The translations under genes and the position numbers were made by a program. A model generated the notes under the pieces. It saw only the letters and a program-made list of their open reading frames with translations. It had not been told where the DNA came from and ran no database searches. Source: an uncultured Bacillota bacterium (GTDB lineage Bacteria > Bacillota > Clostridia > UBA1381). From it: DNA of 21,619 nucleotides. The DNA is taken from the NCBI GenBank assembly GCA_949297205.1, contig CASFSH010000267.1, positions 1 through 21,619 of the forward strand, written 5' to 3'. Each line of letters opens with the position of its first letter. Within the stretch, counting starts at the first letter, position 1. Positions 1 through 7,686 of the stretch are shown here, piece by piece.

Positions 1-1
1 G

Positions 2-40
2 CTTAAAAAGTCGATGAAAAATGCTAAAAATCAAGCATGA
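2..40 (+). CDS. Possible 3' tail of an upstream gene (partial)
   Basis: A reading frame is open from the window edge to a TGA at 38-40 and would encode a lysine-rich tail (LKKSMKNAKNQA). A good terminator begins 9 bases after the stop, which is where the end of a gene is expected. Only 12 codons are visible, so an open frame by chance is quite possible. No function can be assigned. Confidence 0.25.
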   Translation, partial: LKKSMKNAKNQA

Positions 41-48
41 CTATTTTG

Positions 49-80
49 TGTACCCATTTTTAAGAACGGGTACATTTTTT
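49..80 (+). terminator. Rho-independent terminator
   Basis: Arms TGTACCC (49-55) and GGGTACA (68-74) form a perfect 7-bp stem around a 12-nt loop and are followed at once by six T residues (75-80). There is no T tract on the opposite strand, so it should work for plus-strand transcripts only. It probably closes the gene upstream of the window and insulates the promoter at 294-322. Confidence 0.7.
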
Positions 81-100
81 CTTGCAAAAAGATAGGAGCC

Positions 101-133
101 TGCAAATGAGCATCTTAAAAATGCTCATTTGCA
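101..133. repeat. Perfect 13-bp intergenic hairpin
   Basis: The arms at 101-113 and 121-133 (TGCAAATGAGCAT and its exact complement) surround a 7-nt loop. No T tract follows; the next bases are AACAGCCCC. It is therefore not a standard terminator. It could be a dispersed palindromic element, a protein-binding site or an RNA-processing hairpin. Only one copy occurs in this window. Confidence 0.55.
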
Positions 134-258
134 ACAGCCCCTTGCAATTTATACCCCCTCATACACTATTTGGCAAAATATCGGTAGTTTGATGATGATT
201 TGCCCCCCCTTTTTTTTATCAAAACTTTATTATACCACTCTTTATTGTTGTTTCTAAA
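134..258. other. Non-coding spacer with a C7T8 homopolymer tract
   Basis: No gene, RNA or convincing signal is seen here. The only notable item is a run of seven C followed by eight T (203-217), about 42 bp upstream of the operator at 259-290. Such tracts can slip during replication, but no function is shown. Confidence 0.4.
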
Positions 259-290
259 TGTCAGTATACTATATAAAAATATCAGTATAC
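259..290 (+). promoter_or_regulatory. Tandem direct-repeat operator for an AraC-family activator (operon 1)
   Basis: Two copies of TCAGTATAC lie at 261-269 and 282-290, exactly 21 bp apart (two helical turns). The second copy ends three bases before the -35 box. A closely related unit with the same geometry lies at 4563-4594: positions 259-300 and 4563-4604 match at 35 of 42 bases without gaps. AraC-family activators typically bind two direct repeats spaced this way with the proximal one abutting -35. The likely binder is the regulator at 3470-4312; that link is inferred from position and geometry. Confidence 0.7.
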
Positions 291-293
291 GAC

Positions 294-322
294 TTGTAAT
301 TCGCAACATCACGATATATAAT
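294..322 (+). promoter_or_regulatory. Sigma-A promoter of operon 1
   Basis: The -35 TTGTAA (294-299) and -10 TATAAT (317-322) are separated by 17 bp. The -10 is a perfect consensus and the -35 is weak, as expected for an activator-dependent promoter. Transcription should start near 329, giving a leader of about 53 nt before the ATG at 382. The strong AGGAGG ribosome binding site of the first gene lies in that leader. Confidence 0.7.
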
Positions 323-381
323 CAAAATAGTTTTAATGACATTATATAGGAGCCGGAGTTAAAATTAGGAGGAAAAGGTTT

Positions 382-1062
382 ATGAAAATTATTGAAAGTG
401 AAAAAAGTGAAAAATATCTTGGTTATCGGCTTTATATTCCGGATAATATGAGTGGCGAACTCCCTCTTCTGATTTACTTACATGGTGCAGGAGAGAGAGG
501 AGAGCGCAGGGCACAATTAGAACATATGGAACGCAATGGTGTACCGCGTATTATAAAAGAGGGCAGAGAAATAGATGCTATTGTTCTGTGTCCGCAATGT
601 CCTGAAATGTTTGTATGGAACAATATTGTTGTTGATTTAAAAAAACTGATTGATAACATAATTGAGCAATACCGAATAAAAAAAGACAGAATATGCATTA
701 CCGGTTCGAGTATGGGAGGATATGGTACATGGGAAATGGGCATGACATTCCCTGGTTTTTTCTCGGCAATTGCTCCTGTTAGTGGCGGAGGAATGGAATG
801 GCGTGCTCAGAAATTGGTTAATACACCTGTCCGGGCATATCATGGTGCAGATGATGATGCTGTAAAACCTATCAATTCAAAAATGATGGTTGATAAAATT
901 CAAGAGGCGGGTGGCTCTGCAAAATTTTGCCTTTTACAAGGCTTTGGACATGGTGATGGTATTTATGAAGCATATAAAAATCAAAACTTGATTGAATGGA
1001 TATTAAAACAGAGAAGAACAAATTTTGATATTGTTGAAGAAGTGGCGTCAAGTTGGTTTTGA
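382..1062 (+). CDS. Alpha/beta-hydrolase fold esterase, probably a carbohydrate esterase
   Basis: The 226-residue protein has a complete alpha/beta-hydrolase core. It shows an oxyanion-hole motif LHGAGERG (33-40), the nucleophile elbow GSSMGG with Ser110, an HGADDDAVKP segment at 154-163 that should supply the acid (about Asp158), and GFGHG with His190. This pattern fits the 'predicted peptidase'/CE1-like esterase group (COG4099 type). There is no signal peptide or membrane segment, so it should act in the cytoplasm. The start is set by an AGGAGGA ribosome binding site 8-9 bases upstream. It is the first gene of an operon with a GH28-like protein and a transporter, which suggests removal of acetyl or other acyl groups from imported oligosaccharides. 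Exact substrate and esterase-versus-peptidase activity are not decided by the sequence. Confidence 0.8.
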   Translation: MKIIESEKSEKYLGYRLYIPDNMSGELPLLIYLHGAGERGERRAQLEHMERNGVPRIIKEGREIDAIVLCPQCPEMFVWNNIVVDLKKLIDNIIEQYRIKKDRICITGSSMGGYGTWEMGMTFPGFFSAIAPVSGGGMEWRAQKLVNTPVRAYHGADDDAVKPINSKMMVDKIQEAGGSAKFCLLQGFGHGDGIYEAYKNQNLIEWILKQRRTNFDIVEEVASSWF

Positions 1063-1160
1063 TAGATGAATTACGAGTCTATCAATGTAGTTTTGCTGTT
1101 GTAAAGTCAGCAAAAATGCTTTGCTATATAAAACAAATTTTACGAAAGAAGGATTAAAAA

Positions 1161-2519
1161 ATGGAGATTAAAGCTTCGATGGGGCGTTATACTGTTTACG
1201 CCAGCGAGTATTTAAAATTGGACAGCGATGTACTGTCGGGAGGAGGAACAGATGAAACAGAGATACTTCAAAGTATTTTGGACAAAGCACCGGAATGGGG
1301 AAGTTTGCATCTTATAATGGACGGAGCGGCGCTCATAAGGGGGATTGAGGTGCACTCAAACACTACTATAGAGTGTATTAACAGTAGCTGCGGATTTTTC
1401 CTGAAAGCAGGCTCTGACGATGCAGTTATAAAAAATCATGATATTTCGGAAACAGAAATAAAAAATGTAAATATAACTCTAAAAGGTGGAACGTATAATC
1501 AGAATTGTCTTAATCAAGGCATGACCCCTCCGACTGAAAAACAATTGCCAAAAGGGCGGGGGTGCTCGGAAATGCTTACTTGTATGAGATTTTTTGGCGT
1601 TCGCAATTTAGTTATGGATGGTGTTACAATTTGTGATCAAAAGCGTTATGCACTGCTTATGGGAAATTGGAAAAATGTATATATGAACAACATAAATATA
1701 CCGCTTCCGCATATAGTAAAAGAGACAAATCAAGACGGTCTGCATTTTCATGGACCCGGTCAGAACCTAAGACTTAAGAACATTTATGGTCGAGGCGGTG
1801 ATGATTTCATAGCGATAAATACTGATGAAGGAGACAATGTTTCGTCTATACGTGATGTCCTGATAGACGGGGTTATATTGCATGATGGTGCACACCAGGC
1901 AATTCGTCTTTTATGCAGAGATAAGGGTGTACTTGAAAATGTCACAATAAAGAATGTTATGGGAAGCGTACGATGCTGCGGTTTTTATATAAATCCGTGG
2001 TTTAACTTCGAGCACCCTGAAGCAAAAGGCGGTCTTTTTAAGAATATCTATATTGAAAATGTCAGATTGAAACAAGCAGATAATTTATTTGAAAGAATCC
2101 AGCCATTTATATTCTGCTTGGGCGGAAATATAAGAAATATAACAATTAAAGATGTATGTGCAGAGTCAGATAGTGATGAATTCAGACTCCTTACCGTAAG
2201 AGAGGGCGGTGGATATTTAAGCCATGTATATGAAGGAATGACTCCGACTCACATAGAAGATTTAACCGTAGACGGAGTGTACGTTACAGACGGCGGACTC
2301 GGCAATGCAAAAGAGCATTTATTTGAAATTGAAGGAAATGCAAGGGTTGACAGAATAAAACTCAGCAATATAAGTGCACATTCGGCAAAACCGGCGGAGG
2401 CACTTATCGGTATAACTGATAAGCCTGATGTTGGAGAAATCAGACTTGAATCGGTTTATGCGGAAAATTTTTCGGAGCTTGTACGCGGAAAATGCAGAAA
2501 ATTAACGGTTAAAGAATAA
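1161..2519 (+). CDS. Cytoplasmic GH28-like right-handed beta-helix glycosidase (divergent active site)
   Basis: The 452-residue protein is a right-handed parallel beta-helix, seen as repeated short strands such as NVNITL, NLRLKNI and NIYIENV. It carries GH28-like (polygalacturonase) landmarks: NQDG at 190-193 in place of NTD, and GGDDFIAIN at 212-220 matching the catalytic Asp pair. The later GH28 motifs GHG and RIK are not present in normal form; GAHQAIRLL (243-251) occupies the region where GHG is expected. There is no signal peptide, so it is likely an intracellular exo-acting enzyme on oligosaccharides rather than a secreted pectinase. An AGAAGGA ribosome binding site precedes the ATG. 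It lies about 98 bp after the esterase in the same operon; the gap contains only weak inverted repeats (1061-1083 and 1091-1115). It could be GH28 or a related beta-helix family. Confidence 0.7.
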   Translation: MEIKASMGRYTVYASEYLKLDSDVLSGGGTDETEILQSILDKAPEWGSLHLIMDGAALIRGIEVHSNTTIECINSSCGFFLKAGSDDAVIKNHDISETEIKNVNITLKGGTYNQNCLNQGMTPPTEKQLPKGRGCSEMLTCMRFFGVRNLVMDGVTICDQKRYALLMGNWKNVYMNNINIPLPHIVKETNQDGLHFHGPGQNLRLKNIYGRGGDDFIAINTDEGDNVSSIRDVLIDGVILHDGAHQAIRLLCRDKGVLENVTIKNVMGSVRCCGFYINPWFNFEHPEAKGGLFKNIYIENVRLKQADNLFERIQPFIFCLGGNIRNITIKDVCAESDSDEFRLLTVREGGGYLSHVYEGMTPTHIEDLTVDGVYVTDGGLGNAKEHLFEIEGNARVDRIKLSNISAHSAKPAEALIGITDKPDVGEIRLESVYAENFSELVRGKCRKLTVKE

Positions 2520-2536
2520 TAGAGGGTGTATATAGT

Positions 2537-3409
2537 ATGGGCCCATATATAATAATTATTGTTGCAGATATTCTTTTGGCTGTTGGATTTGTGCTGCAAA
2601 AAGAATATGAAAATAATGCGGGTGCGAGTATGCGTTCGGGCTTAGTTTATAATTTATTTACAGGAATATTTACGGTTGTTGCCTTTTATGTTATAAGCGG
2701 ATTCAGGATAAGTTTTTCGTGGTATTCTTTCTTGATGGCGTCGGGAATGTTTATTTTTAACTTTGCATATCTTTTGACGGGATTTAAAATTATGAAGTAT
2801 GGCAATATGTCTATGTATACCATTTTCCTGATGGCAGGCGGAATGTTGGTTCCGTATATATGGGGTGTTGCGTTTTTGGGGGAGAAAGTCTCGACGCTGA
2901 GGATTATAGGATGCATTGTAATTGTTGTTGCTATATTTATAAGCGATTTTGATAAAAATCAAAAGATTGATAAAAAAATATGGCTTTGCATTGCTGTGTT
3001 TTTCATGAATGGTGCGGTGAGTGTAATAAGCAAAATGCATCAGATAAACGATGTATATAAAACGGTTTCATCTGAGAATTTTGTGTTTTGGAGTGCGGTT
3101 GCAAGAACTATAGTCTGCGGAGTATCAATGCTTATTTTAAAACCGCGAAAGACAGAAAATGTTGCAAATTTATTCTGCGGCAAAAATTGGCTGATATTTT
3201 TTGCTTCGGCAGTTGTTGGTGGGGTTTCTTATGTTTGCCAGCTTAACGGCGCGGTGAATATTCCGGCAACGGTGCTTTATCCTCTTATAACGGGAGGAAC
3301 TGTTATCTTATCGGTTGTAGCTGACAGGATTGTATTTAAGACAAAGCTTACCAAACAACAGTACATAGGAACAGCAATGTGCTTTGTCGGGACGTGTTTG
3401 TTTTTATAA
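2537..3409 (+). CDS. EamA/DMT-superfamily membrane transporter
   Basis: The 290-residue protein has ten hydrophobic segments, roughly at 2-20, 35-54, 62-83, 92-116, 122-138, 147-169, 182-202, 218-242, 246-268 and 274-290. They form two five-helix halves, the normal arrangement of EamA/drug-metabolite transporters. The conserved Glu after helix 4 (FLGE, about 113-116) and the matching position in the second half support this. Its gene starts 17 bp after the GH28-like gene with a GAGGG ribosome binding site, so the two are co-transcribed. DMT proteins move small metabolites, including sugars and sugar acids in some subfamilies. A role with a breakdown product of the locus is inferred, and the direction of transport is unknown. 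Confidence 0.8.
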   Translation: MGPYIIIIVADILLAVGFVLQKEYENNAGASMRSGLVYNLFTGIFTVVAFYVISGFRISFSWYSFLMASGMFIFNFAYLLTGFKIMKYGNMSMYTIFLMAGGMLVPYIWGVAFLGEKVSTLRIIGCIVIVVAIFISDFDKNQKIDKKIWLCIAVFFMNGAVSVISKMHQINDVYKTVSSENFVFWSAVARTIVCGVSMLILKPRKTENVANLFCGKNWLIFFASAVVGGVSYVCQLNGAVNIPATVLYPLITGGTVILSVVADRIVFKTKLTKQQYIGTAMCFVGTCLFL

Positions 3410-3416
3410 AATTACC

Positions 3417-3461
3417 AAAAAAGTCATCAGTGTATAAAATTATGCGCAGATGACTTTTTTT
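3417..3461. terminator. Bidirectional terminator between convergent genes
   Basis: Arms at 3417-3428 (A6 then GTCATC) and 3449-3460 (GATGAC then T6) are perfect complements around a 20-nt loop. A T run follows on the plus strand, and the mirrored A run gives a T run on the minus strand. It sits between the transporter (stop 3409) and the convergent araC-type gene (stop 3470-3472), so it probably ends both transcripts. Confidence 0.85.
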
Positions 3462-3469
3462 GTATATTC

Positions 3470-4312
3470 TTAATTAATGTATTTTATATTTTTTCTGTAC
3501 TGTGACGGTGTGACGCCGTATTTTTCCTTAAATTGCTTATGAAACCATGACATATTCTCAAATCCGCAGGAAAAACAGATTTCCGTTACTGATAAATTGC
3601 TGCTGTATAGCATATTTGCGGCATATTCAAGCCTTAAATCCGATATATACTGAGTTGGGGTGACATTGTAATATTGTTTTAAAGAACGAGCAAGATGTTC
3701 ATAACTTTTCCCTGATACTTCAATCATTCTGTTTAGCCCGGCAATGAAGTTGATAGGTTTTTTCATTTTTTGATAAGCTACCTCAAGCCATATCGGAACA
3801 GTATAAGCATCTTCGGAATAATTGAAAAAGTATTGAGAAAATATCTGAAACAAAATAATACGAAATTCCATATGTAACGATATAATGTCTTTTTCATGAC
3901 TCAGATTTAAAAGAGAATAAAATAATGAATTCTTCTTTTTTTGCGAAAGGATTGTCACGGGAGGAAAGGAAGTGTTTAAGAGAGAGGTGTATGGAAAGGC
4001 TTCCCCTAAATACTCGAATAATGCGTTAAAGTGTTGCTTTGTAAAAGCAAGATTGATAAACTCAAAGCTATTTCCGTCGGCACTTTGATAATTATGAACA
4101 TCACGGTCGCGTATAAAAAGCAAGTGACCATCACGAATAATATTTGTCTGTGAGTTGACCGTATGAGCAACATTGCCTTTTAAAATCAAAAAGATCTCAT
4201 AATAGTCATGATAGTGCAGTTTAAAGCGTTCAGTGTTACTTTTTACATATCTGCATAAAAATCCTGTTTGAGGGTTGGTGTGTTTTGAGGCTTTTAATAA
4301 TTTTACTTCCAT
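3470..4312 (-). CDS. AraC-family transcriptional regulator
   Basis: The 280-residue protein has an N-terminal cupin-type sensor domain (HYHDYYEIFLILKG near residues 33-46, then a second beta hairpin with DRDVHNYQ). Its C-terminal AraC-type DNA-binding domain has two helix-turn-helix units, including LSVTEICFSCGFENMSWFHKQF and the family-typical GVTPSQYRK ending. Sugar-sensing members of this family activate nearby catabolic genes. The gene is divergent from the GH38 operon and convergent with the EamA operon. The two matching direct-repeat operators at 259-290 and 4563-4594 make it the likely activator of both. The inducer is unknown. No ribosome binding site lies directly before the ATG; a GGAGG lies 34 nt upstream, and no in-frame alternative start is available because of an upstream stop. 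Confidence 0.9.
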   Translation of the reverse strand: MEVKLLKASKHTNPQTGFLCRYVKSNTERFKLHYHDYYEIFLILKGNVAHTVNSQTNIIRDGHLLFIRDRDVHNYQSADGNSFEFINLAFTKQHFNALFEYLGEAFPYTSLLNTSFPPVTILSQKKKNSLFYSLLNLSHEKDIISLHMEFRIILFQIFSQYFFNYSEDAYTVPIWLEVAYQKMKKPINFIAGLNRMIEVSGKSYEHLARSLKQYYNVTPTQYISDLRLEYAANMLYSSNLSVTEICFSCGFENMSWFHKQFKEKYGVTPSQYRKNIKYIN

Positions 4313-4378
4313 AAGACAGTTTTTTGTATTATAATTTTAATACTTTCCTCCGTACTGAAAAGATATTTTTTATTTGAT
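4313..4378 (-). promoter_or_regulatory. Leader of the araC-type gene with a distant SD and intervening hairpin
   Basis: From the predicted start near 4378 the leader is about 66 nt. Reading on the minus strand, it contains GGAGG (4347-4351), then a small palindrome with arms GTATTA and TAATAC (4326-4343), then 13 nt before the ATG at 4312. The SD is too far away for normal initiation. Folding of the palindrome would bring it closer, or the palindrome could be an autoregulatory site. This reading is an inference. Confidence 0.35.
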
Positions 4379-4384
4379 AATGCT

Positions 4385-4413
4385 ATTATAAAACAAAAAT
4401 AAAGTAGTGTCAA
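4385..4413 (-). promoter_or_regulatory. Consensus sigma-A promoter of the araC-type gene
   Basis: On the minus strand, TTGACA (complement of 4408-4413) and TATAAT (complement of 4385-4390) are separated by exactly 17 bp. Both hexamers are perfect consensus, so the regulator is probably expressed strongly and without an activator. Transcription should start near 4378. Confidence 0.8.
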
Positions 4414-4562
4414 TATTTTGGCCCTAAAAAGAAAAGTTTTTTTTTGCAGGTTTTTTTGAGTAAAAGTGTTTGTTAAATCCTTAGATTTTAATGAAAATAT
4501 TGGTAAATTTATCGGAGAAGTTAAAAATAAAATATTATTTGTAGCATGTGTTTTTTTGTGTA
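4414..4562. other. AT-rich spacer of the divergent regulatory region
   Basis: This stretch lies between the araC-type promoter and the operon 2 operator. It holds T-rich runs near 4437-4457 and no open frame with a ribosome binding site. I see no further copy of the TATCAKTATRC repeat in it. It may only provide spacing or curvature. Confidence 0.4.
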
Positions 4563-4594
4563 TATCATTATACTACACAAAAATATCATTATGC
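4563..4594 (+). promoter_or_regulatory. Tandem direct-repeat operator for an AraC-family activator (operon 2)
   Basis: Repeats TCATTATAC (4565-4573) and TCATTATGC (4586-4594) are 21 bp apart, with the second ending three bases before the -35 box. The whole unit aligns without gaps to that at 259-290 at a constant offset of 4304. It lies in the intergenic region divergent from the araC-type gene, the usual place for an activator target. Confidence 0.7.
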
Positions 4595-4597
4595 GAC

Positions 4598-4626
4598 TTG
4601 TATTCACATACACGGTACTATATATT
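4598..4626 (+). promoter_or_regulatory. Sigma-A promoter of operon 2
   Basis: The -35 TTGTAT (4598-4603) and -10 TATATT (4621-4626) are 17 bp apart; a second TATAAT at 4626-4631 would give a 22-bp spacer and is less likely. The leader contains a small hairpin with arms ATTAGT (4644-4649) and ACTAAT (4656-4661), and then the GAGGTG ribosome binding site (4668-4673) of the first gene. Confidence 0.65.
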
Positions 4627-4678
4627 ATAATTAAGATATTCGGATTAGTTTCCGTACTAATGATTATGAGGTGCTTGT

Positions 4679-7675
4679 ATGAAAAAACAAAATACTGATT
4701 TCAGAGAAAAAAAGATTCAAAAAATGGTACGGCTTTTGAAAGAAAAAGCTATGATTGATGAAAAAGATATTGATTTTGAATATATTGGGTGTGGGGAATA
4801 TAAAAAAAGTAATACACCGCCTGCATTGTCGGACAATTGGAGGTTGTTCTTGAAGGGGGCTCGTTTAGATGGCGTGGACAGGCATTTTTGGCTGCATTTG
4901 AAGATAGACGCAGTTGAAAAACAAGACGGAAAAGAACTGAGATTTTCTTTGAAAACAGGAAGAGAAGGACAGTGGGATCCAAAGAATCCGCAGTGTATAG
5001 TGTATGTAAACGGCAAAACAGAGCAAGCCTTTGACACAAATCATACATGGCTTCCTTTGGAGTTTGAAACCGACTATGATATTTATATTTATCTCTACAC
5101 CGGAATGATAGGTGGATATTTTGATGTCTTACCGAGTATTCAAATCATAGATTTAGCGATAGAGGGTCTTTTTTATGATATAAATGTACCGTATCTGTGT
5201 ATGGAGGAATATAAAAAGGATGATTATAACTATATAAAAATAAGGGATTGCCTGGACAAAGCGTTGGTATGTCTGGATTTGAGAGAAATATATTCAGAAG
5301 AATTTTACGAAAGCGTCAGAAAAACATCGGAATATCTGCGTGACGAATTTTACGGTAAGTTATGCGGCGAGAATAATATATGCGTAAGCTGTATCGGGCA
5401 TACGCATATTGATATTGCATGGCAGTGGACGGTTGCACAAACAAAGGAAAAGGCACAGAGGACGTTTTCAACGGTTATAAATATGATGAAAAGATATGAA
5501 GAATATTCGTTTATGTCGAGTCAGCCGCAGCTGTATCAGTATGTAAAGGAAAATGATCCTGAGTTATATGAAAAAATAAAAGAAAAGATAAAAGAGGGAC
5601 GCTGGGAACCGGAGGGCGGAATGTGGATTGAAGCCGATACAAACCTTGTAAGCGGCGAAAGTCTTATACGTCAGATTATTTTCGGCAAAAGATTCATGAG
5701 GGAGGAATTTGGAAAAGACAGCAGAATTCTATGGCTTCCGGATGTATTCGGTTATAGCGGTGCATTGCCGCAGATAATGAAAAAAAGCGGAATAGATTAC
5801 TTCTTTACAAGCAAAATGGCATGGAACAGAACAAATGCGATGCCAAATGATATTTTCCTTTGGGAGGGCATTGACGGCAGCAAAGTGTTTGCAAATCTTT
5901 TATGGAATTATGCTCAGCATATTACACCGGACTTTGTTCTGCAAACATGGGAAAAATATAAGAATAAGTCGTATAACGATAACCCTGTTATGACTTTTGG
6001 ATATGGTGACGGCGGCGGTGGCCCGACATATGAGATGATGGAAAATTACAGACGTCTAAAGTATGGGATTCCGGGTATGCCGAAGGTAAAATTGGACAAG
6101 GCTGAGGATTATTTTGAAAAAACCGAGGAAAAGTTTTATAAAAACTCTGAAGAGCTTTGCCGAACACCTAAGTGGGTCGGAGAGATGTATTTTGAAATGC
6201 ACAGAGGCACATATACTTCGATGGCGAAGAACAAAAAGAACAACAGAATGAGCGAGTTGCTTTACTTAAAAGCGGAGGCGCTTTCTGTAGCAGATATGAT
6301 TTTGTGCGGCGGTGTATATCCGGAGGAGAATCTTCGTAAAAATCAGCAGACCATATTGTTGAATCAATTCCACGATATAATTCCGGGATCTTCTATTAAG
6401 GAAGTGTATGACGTTACTGATTTGGAATATGAACAGATTTTATCGGATGCAAACAAAATTGCAGAGGAAAAGCTGAGCAATATAAAAGCAGATATTGCAA
6501 CCGAAGGGGGCATTTGGGTATATAACGCAACACCGTTTGAGGTGAGTGATTATATAAAGGTAGATGACGAGCTTTACTTTGCACAAGATATTCCCGCTCA
6601 TGGCTGGAGGGTGATAGACGATAAACCTGTGAAATGGGATATAAAGGTGAGCAAGAATTGTATTGAGAATGATTGCGTAAAGGTTTTGTTTGACGAGAGC
6701 TATCATATAATTTCAATTTATGACAAAATAGAAAAACGTGAGGTTATAGCCGAAGGGGAAAAGGCAAATTGCATTGAAATTTTTGAAGATTATCCGGATA
6801 ATTATGATGCATGGGAGATATGCGATTATTACAGACAAAAGATGTGGATTGCCGATGATGTTTCAAAGGTCGCATTGCTCGAAAATGGGATAAGGGTGGA
6901 GAGAAAATACAGACATTCAAAAATAACTCAGGACATTACTGTAAGAAATGGCTCTAAAAGAATAGACTTTGCAACGACAGTTGATTGGCAAGAGGATCAT
7001 GTCATGATGAAAGCGGCGTTTCCGATAGATATTCATTCACAATATGCGACATATGACATTCAGTTCGGAAATCTTGAAAGACCGACGCATAAAAATACAA
7101 GCTGGGACGAGGCAAAATTTGAGGTATGTGCGCACAAATGGGCGGATTTATCTGAAAGCGGATTTGGTGTCAGTCTGCTAAATGACTGTAAATATGGCTA
7201 TAGCATTGAAGACAATGTGATGGAAATAACTCTTTTAAAATCCGCGACATATCCCAATCCTGTAGCGGACAGGGGTATAAATACATTCACATATTCGCTC
7301 TATCCGCATACGGGAGATTACAGAAGAGGTAAAACGGTGCGTGAGGGATATATCTTGAATCAGCCGCTTTCGGGATATCGGATAGAAAAAAATACGGGAG
7401 CAATTTCGGATTGCTGCTCTATAGCAAAGAGTGATTGTGAAAATGTTGTTGTTGAAACAATAAAAAAAGCAGAGGATGATAGTTCGGTTATTGTCAGACT
7501 GTATGAAACATATAATCAGAAGTCCGATGCACAGATAAGTGTGGGATTTGATTTCAAAGAGGTTTATTTGTGCGATATGTTGGAAAACAACTTAGAAAAA
7601 ATAGAGTCGGAAAATAATGCGGTTAAAATTAAAGTTAAAAATTTTGAAATAATAACATTGAAGTTTATTATCTAA
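4679..7675 (+). CDS. GH38 family alpha-mannosidase
   Basis: The 998-residue protein matches the large bacterial and fungal (Ams1-like) class of GH38 enzymes, which release alpha-linked mannose by a retaining, zinc-dependent mechanism. Key residues are visible: the zinc motif HTHID (His241, His243, Asp245), the nucleophile motif WLPDVFGYS with Asp355, EADTN at 318-322, and the later NQFHDIIPGSS motif with His565 and Asp566. Residues 1 to about 230 form the usual N-terminal beta-rich domain; the last 400 residues are the beta-sandwich domains. There is no signal peptide, so it should be cytoplasmic and act on imported oligosaccharides. It is the first gene of operon 2, preceded by the activator-type promoter and a GAGGTG ribosome binding site. 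The linkage cleaved cannot be read from the sequence. Confidence 0.93.
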   Translation: MKKQNTDFREKKIQKMVRLLKEKAMIDEKDIDFEYIGCGEYKKSNTPPALSDNWRLFLKGARLDGVDRHFWLHLKIDAVEKQDGKELRFSLKTGREGQWDPKNPQCIVYVNGKTEQAFDTNHTWLPLEFETDYDIYIYLYTGMIGGYFDVLPSIQIIDLAIEGLFYDINVPYLCMEEYKKDDYNYIKIRDCLDKALVCLDLREIYSEEFYESVRKTSEYLRDEFYGKLCGENNICVSCIGHTHIDIAWQWTVAQTKEKAQRTFSTVINMMKRYEEYSFMSSQPQLYQYVKENDPELYEKIKEKIKEGRWEPEGGMWIEADTNLVSGESLIRQIIFGKRFMREEFGKDSRILWLPDVFGYSGALPQIMKKSGIDYFFTSKMAWNRTNAMPNDIFLWEGIDGSKVFANLLWNYAQHITPDFVLQTWEKYKNKSYNDNPVMTFGYGDGGGGPTYEMMENYRRLKYGIPGMPKVKLDKAEDYFEKTEEKFYKNSEELCRTPKWVGEMYFEMHRGTYTSMAKNKKNNRMSELLYLKAEALSVADMILCGGVYPEENLRKNQQTILLNQFHDIIPGSSIKEVYDVTDLEYEQILSDANKIAEEKLSNIKADIATEGGIWVYNATPFEVSDYIKVDDELYFAQDIPAHGWRVIDDKPVKWDIKVSKNCIENDCVKVLFDESYHIISIYDKIEKREVIAEGEKANCIEIFEDYPDNYDAWEICDYYRQKMWIADDVSKVALLENGIRVERKYRHSKITQDITVRNGSKRIDFATTVDWQEDHVMMKAAFPIDIHSQYATYDIQFGNLERPTHKNTSWDEAKFEVCAHKWADLSESGFGVSLLNDCKYGYSIEDNVMEITLLKSATYPNPVADRGINTFTYSLYPHTGDYRRGKTVREGYILNQPLSGYRIEKNTGAISDCCSIAKSDCENVVVETIKKAEDDSSVIVRLYETYNQKSDAQISVGFDFKEVYLCDMLENNLEKIESENNAVKIKVKNFEIITLKFII

Positions 7676-7686
7676 GGAAAGGCGGA

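Noticed and set aside
203..217. C7T8 tract as a phase-variation switch
   Set aside because: It lies upstream of the operator, outside the core promoter and outside any coding region, so a length change has no evident effect on expression.
1061..1115. Weak inverted repeats between the esterase and GH28-like genes as a terminator
   Set aside because: The stems are only 6 and 8 bp, AT-rich, and lack a following T run. The genes appear to be co-transcribed.
4626..4631. TATAAT as the main -10 box of operon 2
   Set aside because: It would place 22 bp between the -35 and -10 boxes, and the aligned operon 1 promoter supports the 17-bp spacing with TATATT at 4621-4626.
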